Part shown: positions 17,750-27,657 of the stretch, one piece after another
Numbering within the stretch: position 1 is the first letter of the stretch
Layout: each line of letters begins with the position of its first letter
The notes under the pieces: generated by a model
Databases searched by the model: none
What the model was told of the DNA's origin: nothing
The model's input: only the letters and a program-made list of their open reading frames with translations
Made by a program: the position numbers and the translations under genes
DNA from: Bacillus sp. 2B10
GTDB taxonomy: Bacteria; Pseudomonadota; Alphaproteobacteria; Sphingomonadales; Sphingomonadaceae
NCBI GenBank assembly: GCA_003946805.1
Contig: RPSH01000022.1
Span: 1-64,000 of the forward strand
Reading direction: 5' to 3'
Length of the DNA: 64,000 bases

Positions 17750-18421
17750 ATGACCGATTCGATGCAGACCCGACCCGATTTCGACGCGATGCGCCATGCG
17801 ATGGTCGTCAGCCAGCTGCGCACCAGCGCGGTCAGCGACCCGCGCGTCATCGACGCCATGGCCGAAATTCCCCGCGAAGGCTTCGTGCCGGCTGCCCAGG
17901 TCGATGTCGCCTATCGCGACGCGCCGCTGCCGCTCGCCGGGGGGCGGGCGATCAATGCGCCGCTGATTACCGGACGGCTGCTGACCGCGGCCGGGATCCG
18001 GCCGACCGACCGCGTGCTGCTGGTCGGTGCGGCGATGGGCTATGCCGCGGCGGTGCTCGCCCGGCTGGCCGGTTCGGTCGTCGCGGTCGAGGAGGATGCG
18101 ACGCTGGCCGCCGCCGCGCGCGATGCGATCGCCGATGCGACGGTGACGCTGGTCGAAGGGCCGCTCACCGCCGGCGCACCCGACGGTGCGCCCTATGACG
18201 TGATCATCATCGACGGCGCGGTCGAATCGGTGCCCGATGCGATCGTGCAGCAGCTCGCGCCGGGCGGGCGGTTGACCACCGGACTGGTCGATCGCGGCGT
18301 CACCCGGCTGGCGCTGGGCCGGCGGAGCGAGGGTGGCTTCGGCCTTGTCGATTTCGCCGATCTCGACTGCGTCGTGCTGCCGGGCTTCGCCCGGCCCAAG
18401 ACATTCCAGTTCGCAAGGTAA
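17750..18421 (+). CDS. pcm: Protein-L-isoaspartate O-methyltransferase family protein
   Basis: 223 aa from the ATG at 17750 (MTDSMQTRPDFDAMRHAMVV). A SAM-dependent methyltransferase fold of the PCMT family: N-terminal MVVSQLRTSAVSDPRVIDAM, then IPREGFVP, the SAM-binding strand RVLLVGAAMGYAAAVLARLA (a degenerate GxGxGY) and YDVIIIDGAVESVPDAI. The family repairs isoaspartyl residues; the altered glycine motif leaves activity open. It is followed after only 7 bp by a tolC gene, an order common in alphaproteobacteria, so a shared transcript is likely. Confidence 0.88.
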   Translation: MTDSMQTRPDFDAMRHAMVVSQLRTSAVSDPRVIDAMAEIPREGFVPAAQVDVAYRDAPLPLAGGRAINAPLITGRLLTAAGIRPTDRVLLVGAAMGYAAAVLARLAGSVVAVEEDATLAAAARDAIADATVTLVEGPLTAGAPDGAPYDVIIIDGAVESVPDAIVQQLAPGGRLTTGLVDRGVTRLALGRRSEGGFGLVDFADLDCVVLPGFARPKTFQFAR

Positions 18422-18428
18422 GGGGCAT

Positions 18429-20000
18429 ATGCGGGGGGGCAAGTTCATCGGCGGGGTCGCGGTGCTGGCGTTGCTGGCCGGGCCGGCGCACGCGGAAACG
18501 CTGCGCGAGGCACTGGCGCGCGCCTATGCGACCAATCCGCAGCTGACCGGCGCGCGCGCCAACCAGCGTGCGAACGACGAAGCGGTGCCGCTGGCGCGGT
18601 CGCAGGGGCTGCCGCAGGTCACGACGCAAAGCTCGGTGATCGAGAACGTCATCACCCCGGCCAGCCGTGGCTTCACGCAGGCGCCGCGCTCGGGCACGGT
18701 CCAGCTGAACGTGTCGCAGTCGCTCTATGCCGGCGGTGCGGTCCGCAACAACGTGCGGGCGGCGGATGCGCGGGTCGATGCCGGCCGTGCCAACCTGCGC
18801 AGTACGGAGGCGAATGTCTTCACGCTGGTCGTCGCCGCCTATAACGACGTCATCCGCGACGAGGCGATCGTGCGGTTGAACCAGCAGAATCTGCGCGTGC
18901 TGGAGGTCAATCTCCAGGCGTCGAAGGACCGGTTCCAGGTCGGCGACCTGACCCGCACCGACGTCGCCCAGTCGGAGGCGCGACTGGCATCGGCGCAGGC
19001 GCAGTTGCGCAACGCCGAAGCCGCGCTGATCCGCAGCCGCGAGAATTACGTGGCGACGACCGGCGCACCCGCCGCGACGCTCGACGCGCCGCCGGCGCTG
19101 CCGAACCTGCCCGCCGATCCGAACGCCGCGGTTGGCGTGGCGGTGGCCAACAACCCGTCGCTGATCGCCGCACGCCGTACCAGCGATGCCGCCGGCTTCG
19201 ACGTGCGCGTGGCGCGCGCCAGCCGGCTGCCGACGATCAACGCCATCGGCGGCGGCAGCTATACCAGTTTCCTCGGATCGGCGCAGTCGGTGCAGGGCAC
19301 AGTGCTGCAACAGGACGGCGGACAGGCGCAGGTCGGCATGCAGGTGAGCCTGCCGCTGTGGCAGAGCGGCCGCCCGGGCGCGCAGATCCGCCGGGCACAG
19401 GCGCTGGAAGGGGCGGCGATCGAACAGGTCACGCAGGTCGAGCGCAGTGTCGTGTCCGACGCGCGATCGGCGTTCGCGGCGTGGCAGTCGGCGCTGCGCG
19501 TGATCCAGTCGTCGGAGGTGCAGGTCGCCGCCAACCGCCTGTCGCTGGAGGGTGTCCGCGCGGAGAACAGCGTCGGCACGCGCACGATCCTCGACATCCT
19601 GAACGCCGAACAGGAACTGCTCAATTCGCAGGTCCAGCTCGTCTCGGCGCGCCGCGACGCCTATGTCGCGGGCTTCGCGCTGCTGGCGGCGATGGGCCGG
19701 GCGGAGGCGCGCGATCTCGGGCTCGACGGCGGAGCGCTGTACGATCCGACGGTGAACTACAACCGCGTGCGCAACTCGGTGTGGGACTGGAAGGACGATC
19801 CGGCCCCGGTGCCGGTCGCGCCGAGCACGGTCAACAGCCCGGCACAGACCCCGGTCGTGACGCGCGAACTCGATCCGTCGCTGCAACGCAGCCCCAATCC
19901 CTACACCCCGACGCAGGGGCTGGACGCACCCAATCGACAGGGCGGCGCCCCACGGGCGACGCAAGGCGTTGACACGCCGCGCGCCAACCCCGAAGGCTAG
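18429..20000 (+). CDS. tolC: TolC family outer-membrane efflux protein
   Basis: 523 aa. Signal peptide MRGGKFIGGVAVLALLAGPAHA, then the duplicated TolC repeat of coiled-coil helices and short beta-strands. Typical pieces are ETLREALARAYATNPQLTGA, LYAGGAVRNNVRAADARVDA, FQVGDLTRTDVAQSEARLAS and GTRTILDILNAEQELLNSQV. The C-terminal 70 residues are a low-complexity Pro/Asn-rich tail. TolC forms the exit duct for type I secretion and RND or ABC efflux. No pump genes lie beside it, so it probably serves several. It follows pcm closely and precedes the PopZ-like gene by 20 bp. Confidence 0.95.
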   Translation: MRGGKFIGGVAVLALLAGPAHAETLREALARAYATNPQLTGARANQRANDEAVPLARSQGLPQVTTQSSVIENVITPASRGFTQAPRSGTVQLNVSQSLYAGGAVRNNVRAADARVDAGRANLRSTEANVFTLVVAAYNDVIRDEAIVRLNQQNLRVLEVNLQASKDRFQVGDLTRTDVAQSEARLASAQAQLRNAEAALIRSRENYVATTGAPAATLDAPPALPNLPADPNAAVGVAVANNPSLIAARRTSDAAGFDVRVARASRLPTINAIGGGSYTSFLGSAQSVQGTVLQQDGGQAQVGMQVSLPLWQSGRPGAQIRRAQALEGAAIEQVTQVERSVVSDARSAFAAWQSALRVIQSSEVQVAANRLSLEGVRAENSVGTRTILDILNAEQELLNSQVQLVSARRDAYVAGFALLAAMGRAEARDLGLDGGALYDPTVNYNRVRNSVWDWKDDPAPVPVAPSTVNSPAQTPVVTRELDPSLQRSPNPYTPTQGLDAPNRQGGAPRATQGVDTPRANPEG

Positions 20001-20020
20001 GGGTTCGAGAGGCGCAAGAC

Positions 20021-20566
20021 ATGAGGGTTGCGATGGGGGATATCAGCAACGAATCGTCGATGGAGGACATCCTGTCCTCGATCAAGCGGATCATCGCCGA
20101 GGAGGGCGAGGGGTCGGCCCAGGCGTTGCGCGGACGCAAGTCGATTCGCACGGCGCAGGTCCGCGACCTCGACGACCGTGACGAGGTGCTCGAACTGAAC
20201 CAGAGTGTCGCCGCCCCGCCGCCACCGCCACGGGTCGAGACGCTGCGGGCCGAGGCGCCCCGTGCCGAGGCCCCGCGCGCGCGTGCCCCCGAACCGCAGG
20301 ACGAACCCGCGCCTGCCGCCGCAGCACCGGCCGCGACCGGCGATGCGTCGATCGTGTCGGACCGCGCCGCCGAAGCCAGCCGCGGCGCGCTCGACCAGCT
20401 GTCGCGGATGCTGGTGAAGCCCGAGACGCCCGGCAACGATTCGCTCGAAGGGCTGGTGCGCGAGCTGCTCCGCCCGATGCTGCGCGAGTGGCTGGATGCG
20501 AAACTGCCCGGCATCGTCGAGGCGATGGTATCGCGCGAGATCGCCCGGATCAGCGGGCGCGAATAA
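20021..20566 (+). CDS. DUF2497 / PopZ-like polar organising protein
   Basis: 181 aa; an alternative ATG at 20033 gives MGDISNESSMEDILSSIKRI, the more usual family start. Three parts are visible, as in PopZ: an N-terminal helix with SSMEDILSSIKRIIAEE, a disordered Pro/Ala/Glu-rich middle (about 65-110), and a C-terminal oligomerisation region with LEGLVRELLRPMLREWLDAK and IVEAMVSREIARISGR. PopZ of Caulobacter condenses at the cell pole and anchors the chromosome partition complex; a comparable role here is inferred. The position between tolC and valS is conserved in alphaproteobacteria. Confidence 0.85.
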   Translation: MRVAMGDISNESSMEDILSSIKRIIAEEGEGSAQALRGRKSIRTAQVRDLDDRDEVLELNQSVAAPPPPPRVETLRAEAPRAEAPRARAPEPQDEPAPAAAAPAATGDASIVSDRAAEASRGALDQLSRMLVKPETPGNDSLEGLVRELLRPMLREWLDAKLPGIVEAMVSREIARISGRE

Positions 20567-20611
20567 CCCGCTCTCTTGCAACGCCGCCGCATCCGCGCCA
20601 TGCGGCGGTGC

Positions 20612-23410
20612 ATGAGCGAACTGCCCAAGACCTTCGACCCCGCCGCCATCGAGGCGCGCTGGTATGCCCATTGGGAACAGGAAGGGCTGTTCCGCCCCGA
20701 ACGTCCCGGCGCGACGCCGTGGACGATCGTCAATCCGCCGCCCAACGTGACCGGCAACCTCCATATCGGCCACGCGCTCGACAACACGTTGCAGGACATC
20801 CTGGTGCGCCACGCCCGGTTGCAGGGCAAGGACGCGCGCTGGGTCGTCGGCACCGACCATGCCGGCATCGCGACGCAGATGGTCGTCGAGCGGCAGATGG
20901 CGAAGCACCAGCAGAAGCGCACCGACTTCACCCGCGACGATTTCGTGGCGAAGGTGTGGGAATGGAAGGCCGAGAGCGGCGGGCAGATCACCGGGCAGCT
21001 CCGCCGGCTGGGCTGTTCGATGGACTGGGCCAATGAACGCTTCACCATGGACGAGGGCTTTTCCGCCGCCGTCCTGAAGGTGTTCGTGCAGTTGCACCGC
21101 GAAGGGCTGCTCTATCGCGACAAGCGACTGGTGAACTGGGACCCCGGTCTCGGCACCGCGATCAGCGACCTCGAGGTCGAAACGCGTGAGATCCGGGGCA
21201 GCTTCTGGCGCCTGCGCTACCCGCTCGCCGACGGATCGGGGTCGATCGAGGTGGCGACGACGCGGCCCGAGACGATGCTGGCCGACATGGCAGTCGCGGT
21301 GCATCCCGACGACGCGCGCTACACCGCGCTGATCGGCAAGCAGGTGCGTTTGCCGATTACCGGGCGTCTGATCCCGATCGTGGCGGACGAACATGCCGAC
21401 CCCGAACTGGGATCGGGCGCGGTCAAGATCACGCCCGGCCACGACTTCAACGATTTCGAGGTCGGCCGCCGCGCGGGAATCGAGGCGCGCGACATGCTGA
21501 ACATGCTCGATGCCAAGGCGCGCATCGTGCAGACCGCCGACGGGCTGATCCCCGACGCCTTTCTCGGCCTGACGACCGCCGATGCGCGCAAGGCGGTCGT
21601 CGCGCGGCTGAAGGACGAAGGCGTCCTGATCCCGCATGTCGACAAGGACGGTGCCGAGCACGACGCCGAACCGCGTACCATCCAGACGCCGTTCGGCGAC
21701 CGCTCGGGCGTGGTGATCGAGCCGTGGCTGACCGACCAATGGTATGTCGACGCCAGGACGCTGGCCCAGCCGGCGATCGAGGCGGTGCGGTCGGGCGCGG
21801 TCAGGATCGTGCCGAAGTCGTGGGAGAAGACGTACTTCAACTGGATGGAGAACATCCAGCCATGGTGCGTGTCGCGCCAGCTGTGGTGGGGGCATCGCAT
21901 CCCGGCGTGGTTTGGACCAGCGAAAGACTTTGAAGCGGGCGTCGGCAATGCCGCCACATTTGTGGGTTTGGACAGCGCCGATATTCGCGAACAGGCTGCG
22001 GCGTTTTACGGCTTGCCCGCAGATCGTATTGTTCTGTCGGAGGATGGAGAGAACGCGGGTTTGCGGTGGTTGGATGAACCCGATCCTGCGGTAGTGCTGT
22101 GGCAAGACCCCGACGTGCTCGACACGTGGTTCTCCTCCGCGCTGTGGCCGTTCGCGACGCTTGGCTGGCCGGAAAACACCGATGCCACCCTCGGCGGGCG
22201 CTACAGCAACGACGTGCTGATTTCGGGCTTCGACATCCTGTTCTTCTGGGACGCGCGGATGTTGATGCAGGGCATCCATTTCATGAAGGAGGTGCCGTTC
22301 AGGACGCTGTACCTCCACGGCCTCGTGCGCGCCGCCGATGGCGCGAAGATGTCGAAGTCGAAGGGCAATACCGTCGATCCGCTGGGGCTGATCGATGCCT
22401 ATGGCGCCGATGCGCTGCGCTTCTTCATGGCGGCGATGGAAAGCCAGGGCCGCGACATCAAGATGGATGAGAAGCGGGTCGAGGGCTATCGCAACTTCGC
22501 TACGAAGCTGTGGAACGCGACGCGCTTCGCGCAGGCCAACGGCATCGGCGCGTCGGCGACGCTGGAACCGCCAAGGGCCGAGCTGGCGGTAAACCGCTGG
22601 ATCATCGCCGAGACGATCGAGACGGTGCAGGCGCTCGACCTCGCGCTGGCCGACCTGCGTTTCGACGGGGCGGCCAACACCATCTACCAGTTCACGTGGA
22701 GCCGGTTCTGCGACTGGTATCTCGAACTCATCAAGCCGGTGTTGCAGGGCGGCGCCGACGGTGGCGAGGAAACGCGCGCGGTCGCGGGCTGGGTGCTCGA
22801 CCAGATCCTCGTCATGCTCCATCCGTTCATGCCGTTCATCACCGAGGAACTGTGGCATGCGTTGTCCGATCCCGCCCACCCCCGCGCGAACGACCTGATC
22901 GTCGCGCGCTGGCCGATGGCCGATGCCCGCGCGATCGATCCGGCGGCACGGGCGGAGATCGACTGGCTGATCCGGCTGGTCGGCGAAATCCGCGCGGCGC
23001 GGACCGAGCTGAACGTACCGCCGGGCGCGCGGCTGCCGCTGCACGTCCGCGACCAGTCCGCCGCGACGACCGGGCGGCTGGCGCGGCAGGGCGCGGTGCT
23101 CGCCCGGCTGGCGCGGATCGATGCGGCGGACGGAGACGCGCCGACGGGCGGTGCGCTCCAGATCGTGGTGGACGAGGCGACCTTCGTCCTGCCGCTGGGC
23201 GACGTCATCGATCTCGATGCGGAGCGCGCGCGCCTGACCAAGGCGATCGCGGCGGCGGAGAAGGAGCGCGATGCCCTGGCCGGGCGGCTGGGCAATGCGA
23301 GCTTCGTCGAGCGTGCGAAGCCCGAGGCGGTCGATAAGGCGCGCGCCGACCATGGCGACAAGATGGCCGAGGCGGCACGGCTGCACGCGGCACTCGGGCG
23401 GTTGGGGTAG
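20612..23410 (+). CDS. valS: Valyl-tRNA synthetase
   Basis: 932 aa from the ATG at 20612 ([20 protein letters not shown]). It charges tRNA-Val. Motifs: [18 protein letters not shown] (HIGH), the editing domain with [64 protein letters not shown], the anticodon-binding domain, and the C-terminal coiled-coil arm ([20 protein letters not shown]). Length is normal. Odd: the segment coding about residues 434-495 (near 21905-22105) has clearly lower GC and codons such as TTT, TTG, ATT and GTT that are rare in the rest of the gene; see findings. Confidence 0.96.
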   Translation: MSELPKTFDPAAIEARWYAHWEQEGLFRPERPGATPWTIVNPPPNVTGNLHIGHALDNTLQDILVRHARLQGKDARWVVGTDHAGIATQMVVERQMAKHQQKRTDFTRDDFVAKVWEWKAESGGQITGQLRRLGCSMDWANERFTMDEGFSAAVLKVFVQLHREGLLYRDKRLVNWDPGLGTAISDLEVETREIRGSFWRLRYPLADGSGSIEVATTRPETMLADMAVAVHPDDARYTALIGKQVRLPITGRLIPIVADEHADPELGSGAVKITPGHDFNDFEVGRRAGIEARDMLNMLDAKARIVQTADGLIPDAFLGLTTADARKAVVARLKDEGVLIPHVDKDGAEHDAEPRTIQTPFGDRSGVVIEPWLTDQWYVDARTLAQPAIEAVRSGAVRIVPKSWEKTYFNWMENIQPWCVSRQLWWGHRIPAWFGPAKDFEAGVGNAATFVGLDSADIREQAAAFYGLPADRIVLSEDGENAGLRWLDEPDPAVVLWQDPDVLDTWFSSALWPFATLGWPENTDATLGGRYSNDVLISGFDILFFWDARMLMQGIHFMKEVPFRTLYLHGLVRAADGAKMSKSKGNTVDPLGLIDAYGADALRFFMAAMESQGRDIKMDEKRVEGYRNFATKLWNATRFAQANGIGASATLEPPRAELAVNRWIIAETIETVQALDLALADLRFDGAANTIYQFTWSRFCDWYLELIKPVLQGGADGGEETRAVAGWVLDQILVMLHPFMPFITEELWHALSDPAHPRANDLIVARWPMADARAIDPAARAEIDWLIRLVGEIRAARTELNVPPGARLPLHVRDQSAATTGRLARQGAVLARLARIDAADGDAPTGGALQIVVDEATFVLPLGDVIDLDAERARLTKAIAAAEKERDALAGRLGNASFVERAKPEAVDKARADHGDKMAEAARLHAALGRLG

Positions 23411-23489
23411 CTTCCAGCGGGACGTCGGTCCGGCTATCCCGCAACCGCGCGATGGAATCGAGCGGGCTCGGTCGATCATCGAGGTGTCT

Positions 23490-23611
23490 GATCCATCCAT
23501 ATGGAACCGTCACCCCGGCGAAGGCCGGGTCTTCTTCGGCTCCTGCCGCGCGCTGTCACCGGGAAATCCCGGCGTTCGCCGGGATGTCGGCCGGTTCAAC
23601 AGGGATGGATC
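23490..23611. repeat. Dispersed palindromic repeat, inverted copy of 8482-8616
   Basis: Bounded by GATCCATCC (23490-23498) and GGATGGATC (23603-23611). Internally it follows the reverse complement of the 8.5-kb copy: GGAACCGTCACCCCGGCGAAGG, then TCGGCTCCTGCCGCGC and GTTCAACAGGGATGGATC. It lies in the 283-bp gap between the convergent valS and histidine kinase genes, in which I see no gene. Confidence 0.78.
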
Positions 23612-23693
23612 GAACGCCAGCGGATGGGGTCCCGGCCATCCTCTCCGGCACCCGCGGCAATCCTGCGATACGCCGGTGCTGCCCGCCCGCCGG

Positions 23694-26081
23694 CTACCCG
23701 GTACGGGAAGTCTCTTGCGATGCGGCGTCGCCCGATCGCCCGGTAGCAGGCGTCAGGGCCGACAGGCTGCGTGCAAGGTCGGCGCTGCGGAACGGCTTGG
23801 TCAGATGCGGGATCGCGGCCTCGATCCCCGCCGCTTCGGCATAGCCCGACACGATCAGGCTGCGCAGCGCCGGCCGCTCCTCGCGAAGCAGGCGGACCAG
23901 TTCGGCGCCGGTCATGCCGGGCATCAGATGGTCGGTGACCAGCATGTCGGGGGCCAGCCCGCCGCGGATCAGCGCCAGCGCATCCTCCGCCGATGGGGAT
24001 TCCACGACCTCGTATCCGATATCGCTCAGCATGTGCGCGGTGCTCATGCGCACCAGATCCTCGTCATCGACGACCAGCACGACCCCGCGGCCGCCCGGCG
24101 CCGCTTCGTGGTCGACCGGCGCCGGATCGGCTTCCGTCACGGTGCTGCCGACCGGCAGCCACAGGGCCATGGTCGTGCCGTGTCCGGGCTGGCTGTCGAT
24201 CTTCAGCGCGCCGCCCAGCTGCCCGGCAAGGCCGTGGACCATCGACAGGCCCAGCCCGGTGCCCTTGCCGATGCCCTTGGTCGAAAAGAACGGCTCGATC
24301 GCGCGCCGCCGTGTCTCCTCGTCCATCCCCTTGCCGGTGTCCGACACCGACAGGCGGACATAATGACCGCGCGCGAGGTTCGCCGTCGTCGTCCGCTGGC
24401 TCTCGCGCGATGCCGCGATCGTCAGCGTACCGCCGCCGTCCATCGCATCGCGCGCATTCACCGCCAGGTTCAGCAGCGCCATCTCCAGCTGGTTCGGGTC
24501 GGCCAGCGCGGGCGGCAGGTCGTCGGCCAGACGTACCTGCAACTCGATCGTCGGGCCGACCGTCGACCCGACCAGGTCGACCATGCCGCCGACCAGTTCG
24601 CGCAGGTCGACCGCCACCGCCTGAAGCGGCTGGCGTCGGGCGAAGGCCAGCAGCCGCTGCACCAGCGTCTTGGCGCGCTCGGCCGATTGCAGGGCGCCGT
24701 CGATCAGACGCTGGTCGCGCTCGCTGCCCAGCGCCTTGCGGTGGAGCATGTCGAGCGATCCGATGATCGGCGTCAGCAGGTTGTTGAAGTCATGCGCCAC
24801 GCCGCCGGTCAGGCTGCCCATCGCCTCCATCTTCTGGCTCTGGCGCAACGCTTCCTGCGCCGCCTCCAGCTCGGCCTCGCGCGCCTTCATGTGGCTCAGG
24901 TCGCGACCGACCGCGATGAAATTGTGACCGTCGGGCTCGGGCGCGACGATCCATTCGATCGGTTTCCAGCCGCCGTCTCGCATGGCGATGCGGTTCTCGA
25001 AGCGCGTCGGCCCGGCGGTCGCGGCCATGCGCGCGATCGCTTCCAGCGTCGGCGGGGCGTCCTCGGGATGCATGAAGCTGGCATAGCCGCGCGACAACAG
25101 CTCGTCTTCGGTCCAGCCGAGGACCCATTCCCATGCCGGGCTGACGGCCGACATCATGCCGGTGAAGTCGGCGCGCGCCAGCATGTCCTGCGACAGGTTC
25201 CACAACCGGTCGCGCTCCGCCGACTTCGCGGCGACCAGCGCTTCCAGCGTCTCGTTCATCTCCTGCAACCGCAATTCGGCGTTGCGCCGCGCCGTGATGT
25301 CGCTGAACAGCGCCGCGACCCGGCGCTGTTCCGGCCTGCCGACGCGAAAGGCGTGGACATCCCACCAGCGGCCAAGCGCTGCCGAACCCTGTTCGACGCG
25401 GCCTGCGATGCCGGTCGTCGCGACGGCACCGTAGAAATCGAACCAGTGCTGTTCGTGATCGGGGACGATTTCGCGCACCCGACGTCCGGCGGGATCGAAC
25501 CCCGCCTGGGTCTCGAACGCGGGATTGGCTTCGACGAATCGATAATCGACCGGGTTTCCGTTGGAGTCGAGGATCATCTCGATGATGCAGAAGCCGACCT
25601 CGAGATTTTCGAACAGCGTCCGGTAGCGTGCCTCGCTCTCCTGCAGCGCGAGCAGCCGGGCGCGCGCCTCGTACTGGCGCCGCCGGGCGCGGATCGCCGA
25701 TCGGGCGAGGCTGACCAGCGTCGTCGGGTGAAACGGCCGTTCGAGGAAGGTGACGTTGCCCAGCACATCCAGATGGCGCGCCGCCGCCGGATTGCGTTCC
25801 AGCCCGCCGCCCCGACTGGTCAGCAGGATGATCGGCAGGTCGGACCATTCTTCCTGTACGGCGATCCAGTCGGAAAAGGGGGCGAGGTCGGCGGTCGCGA
25901 TCGCTTCCTCGGTCATCACCACCAGCCCGGCGCCGTGATCGAGTTCACCGATCAGGGCGGCGAGGGCCGGGCACGCCGCCGCTTCCAGCCCCGCTTCGGC
26001 TAGGATTCCCGTCGCGATCGCGGCATCGCGCCCGATCGGCGCGAGGACCAGCGCACGTTCCGACACCGTCCGTTGCTTCAC
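23694..26081 (-). CDS. Hybrid sensor histidine kinase with degenerate N-terminal receiver, PAS domains and C-terminal receiver
   Basis: 795 aa from a GTG at 26081 overlapping the kaiC-like stop (GTGA). Domains: a receiver-like fold at 10-130 without the phospho-acceptor Asp (strand LVVMTEEA), PAS at about 150-265, a second PAS at about 295-400, a His phosphorylation site His430 in GGVAHDFNNLLTPI, an ATPase with LNLAVNARDAM, SDTGKGM and GKGTGLGLSMVHG, and a C-terminal receiver with VVDDED, Asp717 (MLVTDHLMPGMTG) and TKPF at 761-764. No membrane segment is visible, so it is probably cytoplasmic. The overlap with the KaiC-like ATPase suggests that the two act together. Confidence 0.93.
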   Translation of the reverse strand: MKQRTVSERALVLAPIGRDAAIATGILAEAGLEAAACPALAALIGELDHGAGLVVMTEEAIATADLAPFSDWIAVQEEWSDLPIILLTSRGGGLERNPAAARHLDVLGNVTFLERPFHPTTLVSLARSAIRARRRQYEARARLLALQESEARYRTLFENLEVGFCIIEMILDSNGNPVDYRFVEANPAFETQAGFDPAGRRVREIVPDHEQHWFDFYGAVATTGIAGRVEQGSAALGRWWDVHAFRVGRPEQRRVAALFSDITARRNAELRLQEMNETLEALVAAKSAERDRLWNLSQDMLARADFTGMMSAVSPAWEWVLGWTEDELLSRGYASFMHPEDAPPTLEAIARMAATAGPTRFENRIAMRDGGWKPIEWIVAPEPDGHNFIAVGRDLSHMKAREAELEAAQEALRQSQKMEAMGSLTGGVAHDFNNLLTPIIGSLDMLHRKALGSERDQRLIDGALQSAERAKTLVQRLLAFARRQPLQAVAVDLRELVGGMVDLVGSTVGPTIELQVRLADDLPPALADPNQLEMALLNLAVNARDAMDGGGTLTIAASRESQRTTTANLARGHYVRLSVSDTGKGMDEETRRRAIEPFFSTKGIGKGTGLGLSMVHGLAGQLGGALKIDSQPGHGTTMALWLPVGSTVTEADPAPVDHEAAPGGRGVVLVVDDEDLVRMSTAHMLSDIGYEVVESPSAEDALALIRGGLAPDMLVTDHLMPGMTGAELVRLLREERPALRSLIVSGYAEAAGIEAAIPHLTKPFRSADLARSLSALTPATGRSGDAASQETSRTG

Positions 26082-27589
26082 GCGTGCTCGCCGTCCAGCA
26101 GGTCGCCGTTGCCGTGCAGCACGGGCACGCCGCGCAGCACCCCCTGAAACTTCGTCAGGGGCTCGCCCAGCGTGATGCCGTCGCTGCTGATGCGGTATTC
26201 GCGGATGGTGTTCTCGTGCGGACCGGTCCGCTTCTTGACGATCGAGATCGCACGCCGGACCCGGCCCAGCGCCTCGAAATAGCGCAGCAGGATGACGGTG
26301 TCGGCAAGGTAGGTGACGTCGACCGGCGTCTTCATGTCGCCGACCAGCCCGTGCTGTGCGACGGTCAGGAACGTCGTCGCCCCCTGCCGGTTCAGATATT
26401 GCAGGACTTCGTGCAGGTGCAGGACCAGCGCCTGTTCGCCCGGCATCGCCGCCTGATAGCCGTTGAGGCTGTCGATCACCACGGTCCGCGCGCCATGTTC
26501 CTCGACGCACCGCCGCACCCGCGACGAGAACTCGCCCGGCGACAATTCGGCGGCATCGACCTGTTCGAGGATCAGCGCGCCGCTGTCGAGCATCCCTTGC
26601 AAGTCGATGCCGAAGCTTCTGGCCCGCTGGATCAGCAGGCCGACCTCTTCATCGAACACGAACATCGCCGCGCGCTCGCCGCGGGCCACCGCGGTCTGGA
26701 CGAAGGTCAGCGCGATCGAACTCTTGCCGGTGCCGGCCGGGCCCAGCACCAGCACGCTCGACCCGCGTTCGATCCCGCCGCCCAACAGCGCGTTGAATTC
26801 GGGCGAATCGGTGGTCATCAGATAGCGGTCGAACTCGCGCCGATGCTCCGCGGAGATCAGCCGGGGGTATACGCATACCCCGCCGGTCTCGATCGTCGCG
26901 TCGTGGAATCCGCCGCGGAACCGCCGCCCGCGATACTTGACCACGCGCACCCGCCGTCGCTCGGCGCCATATTCGGGCGCGAGTTCCTCCAGCCGGATCA
27001 CGCCGTGCGCGACCGAATGGACGGTCTTGTCGTTGACGTCGGTGGTCAGGTCGTCGAGCATCAGGACGGTGGCGTTGCTTTTGGCGAAATAATGCTTGAG
27101 CGCCAGGATCTGCCGCCGGTAGCGCAGCGAGCTTTGCGCGAGCAGCCGGATTTCGGACAGGCTGTCGAGGACCACGCGGTCGGGCTGCACGCGCTCGAAC
27201 ACCTCGAAGACCCGCCTGGTCGTCTCGCCGAGTTCAAGGTCGGACGAGTATAACAGGCTCTGCTGCTGGTCCTCGTCGAACAGGTTTTCGGGCGGGATGA
27301 GTTCGTACACCTCGATCCCGCTCAGGTCCCAGCCATGCGAGGTCGCCGATGCGCGCAGTTCGTCCTCGGTTTCGGACAGGGTCACGTACAGGCAGCGCTC
27401 GCCCGCCGCGGCGCCGGTCATCAGGAACTGCATCGCGATCGTCGTCTTGCCGGTGCCGGGGCTCCCCTCCAGCAGGAAACTGCGCGCGCGATCGAAGCCG
27501 CCGCCCAGGACGTCGTCGAGGCCGGCTATGCCCGTCGCTGCATCCTTCGAAATCGTCACCGGCAACTCCTGACTGCGCCACTCATCCAT
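26078..27589 (-). CDS. KaiC-like double-domain RecA-type ATPase
   Basis: 503 aa from the ATG at 27589. Two KaiC/RadA modules in tandem: the first with Walker A EGSPGTGKTT (41-50) and Walker B VVLDSLSE, the second with GPAGTGKSS (283-291) and TVVIDSLNGY. Acidic pairs follow in each (SETEDEL, VFDEEVG). This is the layout of cyanobacterial KaiC, but kaiA and kaiB are absent here, so it belongs to the non-clock KaiC-like proteins commonly paired with histidine kinases. It overlaps the hybrid kinase by 4 bp. A signal-transducing ATPase role is inferred; its input is unknown. Confidence 0.9.
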   Translation of the reverse strand: MDEWRSQELPVTISKDAATGIAGLDDVLGGGFDRARSFLLEGSPGTGKTTIAMQFLMTGAAAGERCLYVTLSETEDELRASATSHGWDLSGIEVYELIPPENLFDEDQQQSLLYSSDLELGETTRRVFEVFERVQPDRVVLDSLSEIRLLAQSSLRYRRQILALKHYFAKSNATVLMLDDLTTDVNDKTVHSVAHGVIRLEELAPEYGAERRRVRVVKYRGRRFRGGFHDATIETGGVCVYPRLISAEHRREFDRYLMTTDSPEFNALLGGGIERGSSVLVLGPAGTGKSSIALTFVQTAVARGERAAMFVFDEEVGLLIQRARSFGIDLQGMLDSGALILEQVDAAELSPGEFSSRVRRCVEEHGARTVVIDSLNGYQAAMPGEQALVLHLHEVLQYLNRQGATTFLTVAQHGLVGDMKTPVDVTYLADTVILLRYFEALGRVRRAISIVKKRTGPHENTIREYRISSDGITLGEPLTKFQGVLRGVPVLHGNGDLLDGEHA

Positions 27590-27657
27590 CCTGCACAGCC
27601 TATGCCACAATCCGCCGGCAATAGTCATTGCGACAGATCAACCGCGGACGTACCCGG

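Noticed and set aside
21901..22104. An intein or group II intron in valS.
   Set aside because: The compositional patch is only about 200 bp, stays in frame and aligns to the variable segment between conserved ValRS motifs; no splicing or endonuclease motifs are present.
19997..23500. Very long open frame on the minus strand opposite tolC, the PopZ-like gene and valS.
   Set aside because: It lies antisense to well-recognised genes, is rich in Arg, Gly, Asp and His as expected from the complement of GC-rich codons, and shows no domain. Similar antisense frames (for example 40399-43566 minus and 23271-26003 plus) were dropped for the same reason.
26078..27589. A circadian clock (KaiABC) component.
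   Set aside because: The protein has the KaiC layout, but no kaiA or kaiB gene is present and its neighbour is a hybrid kinase, as in non-clock KaiC-like systems.
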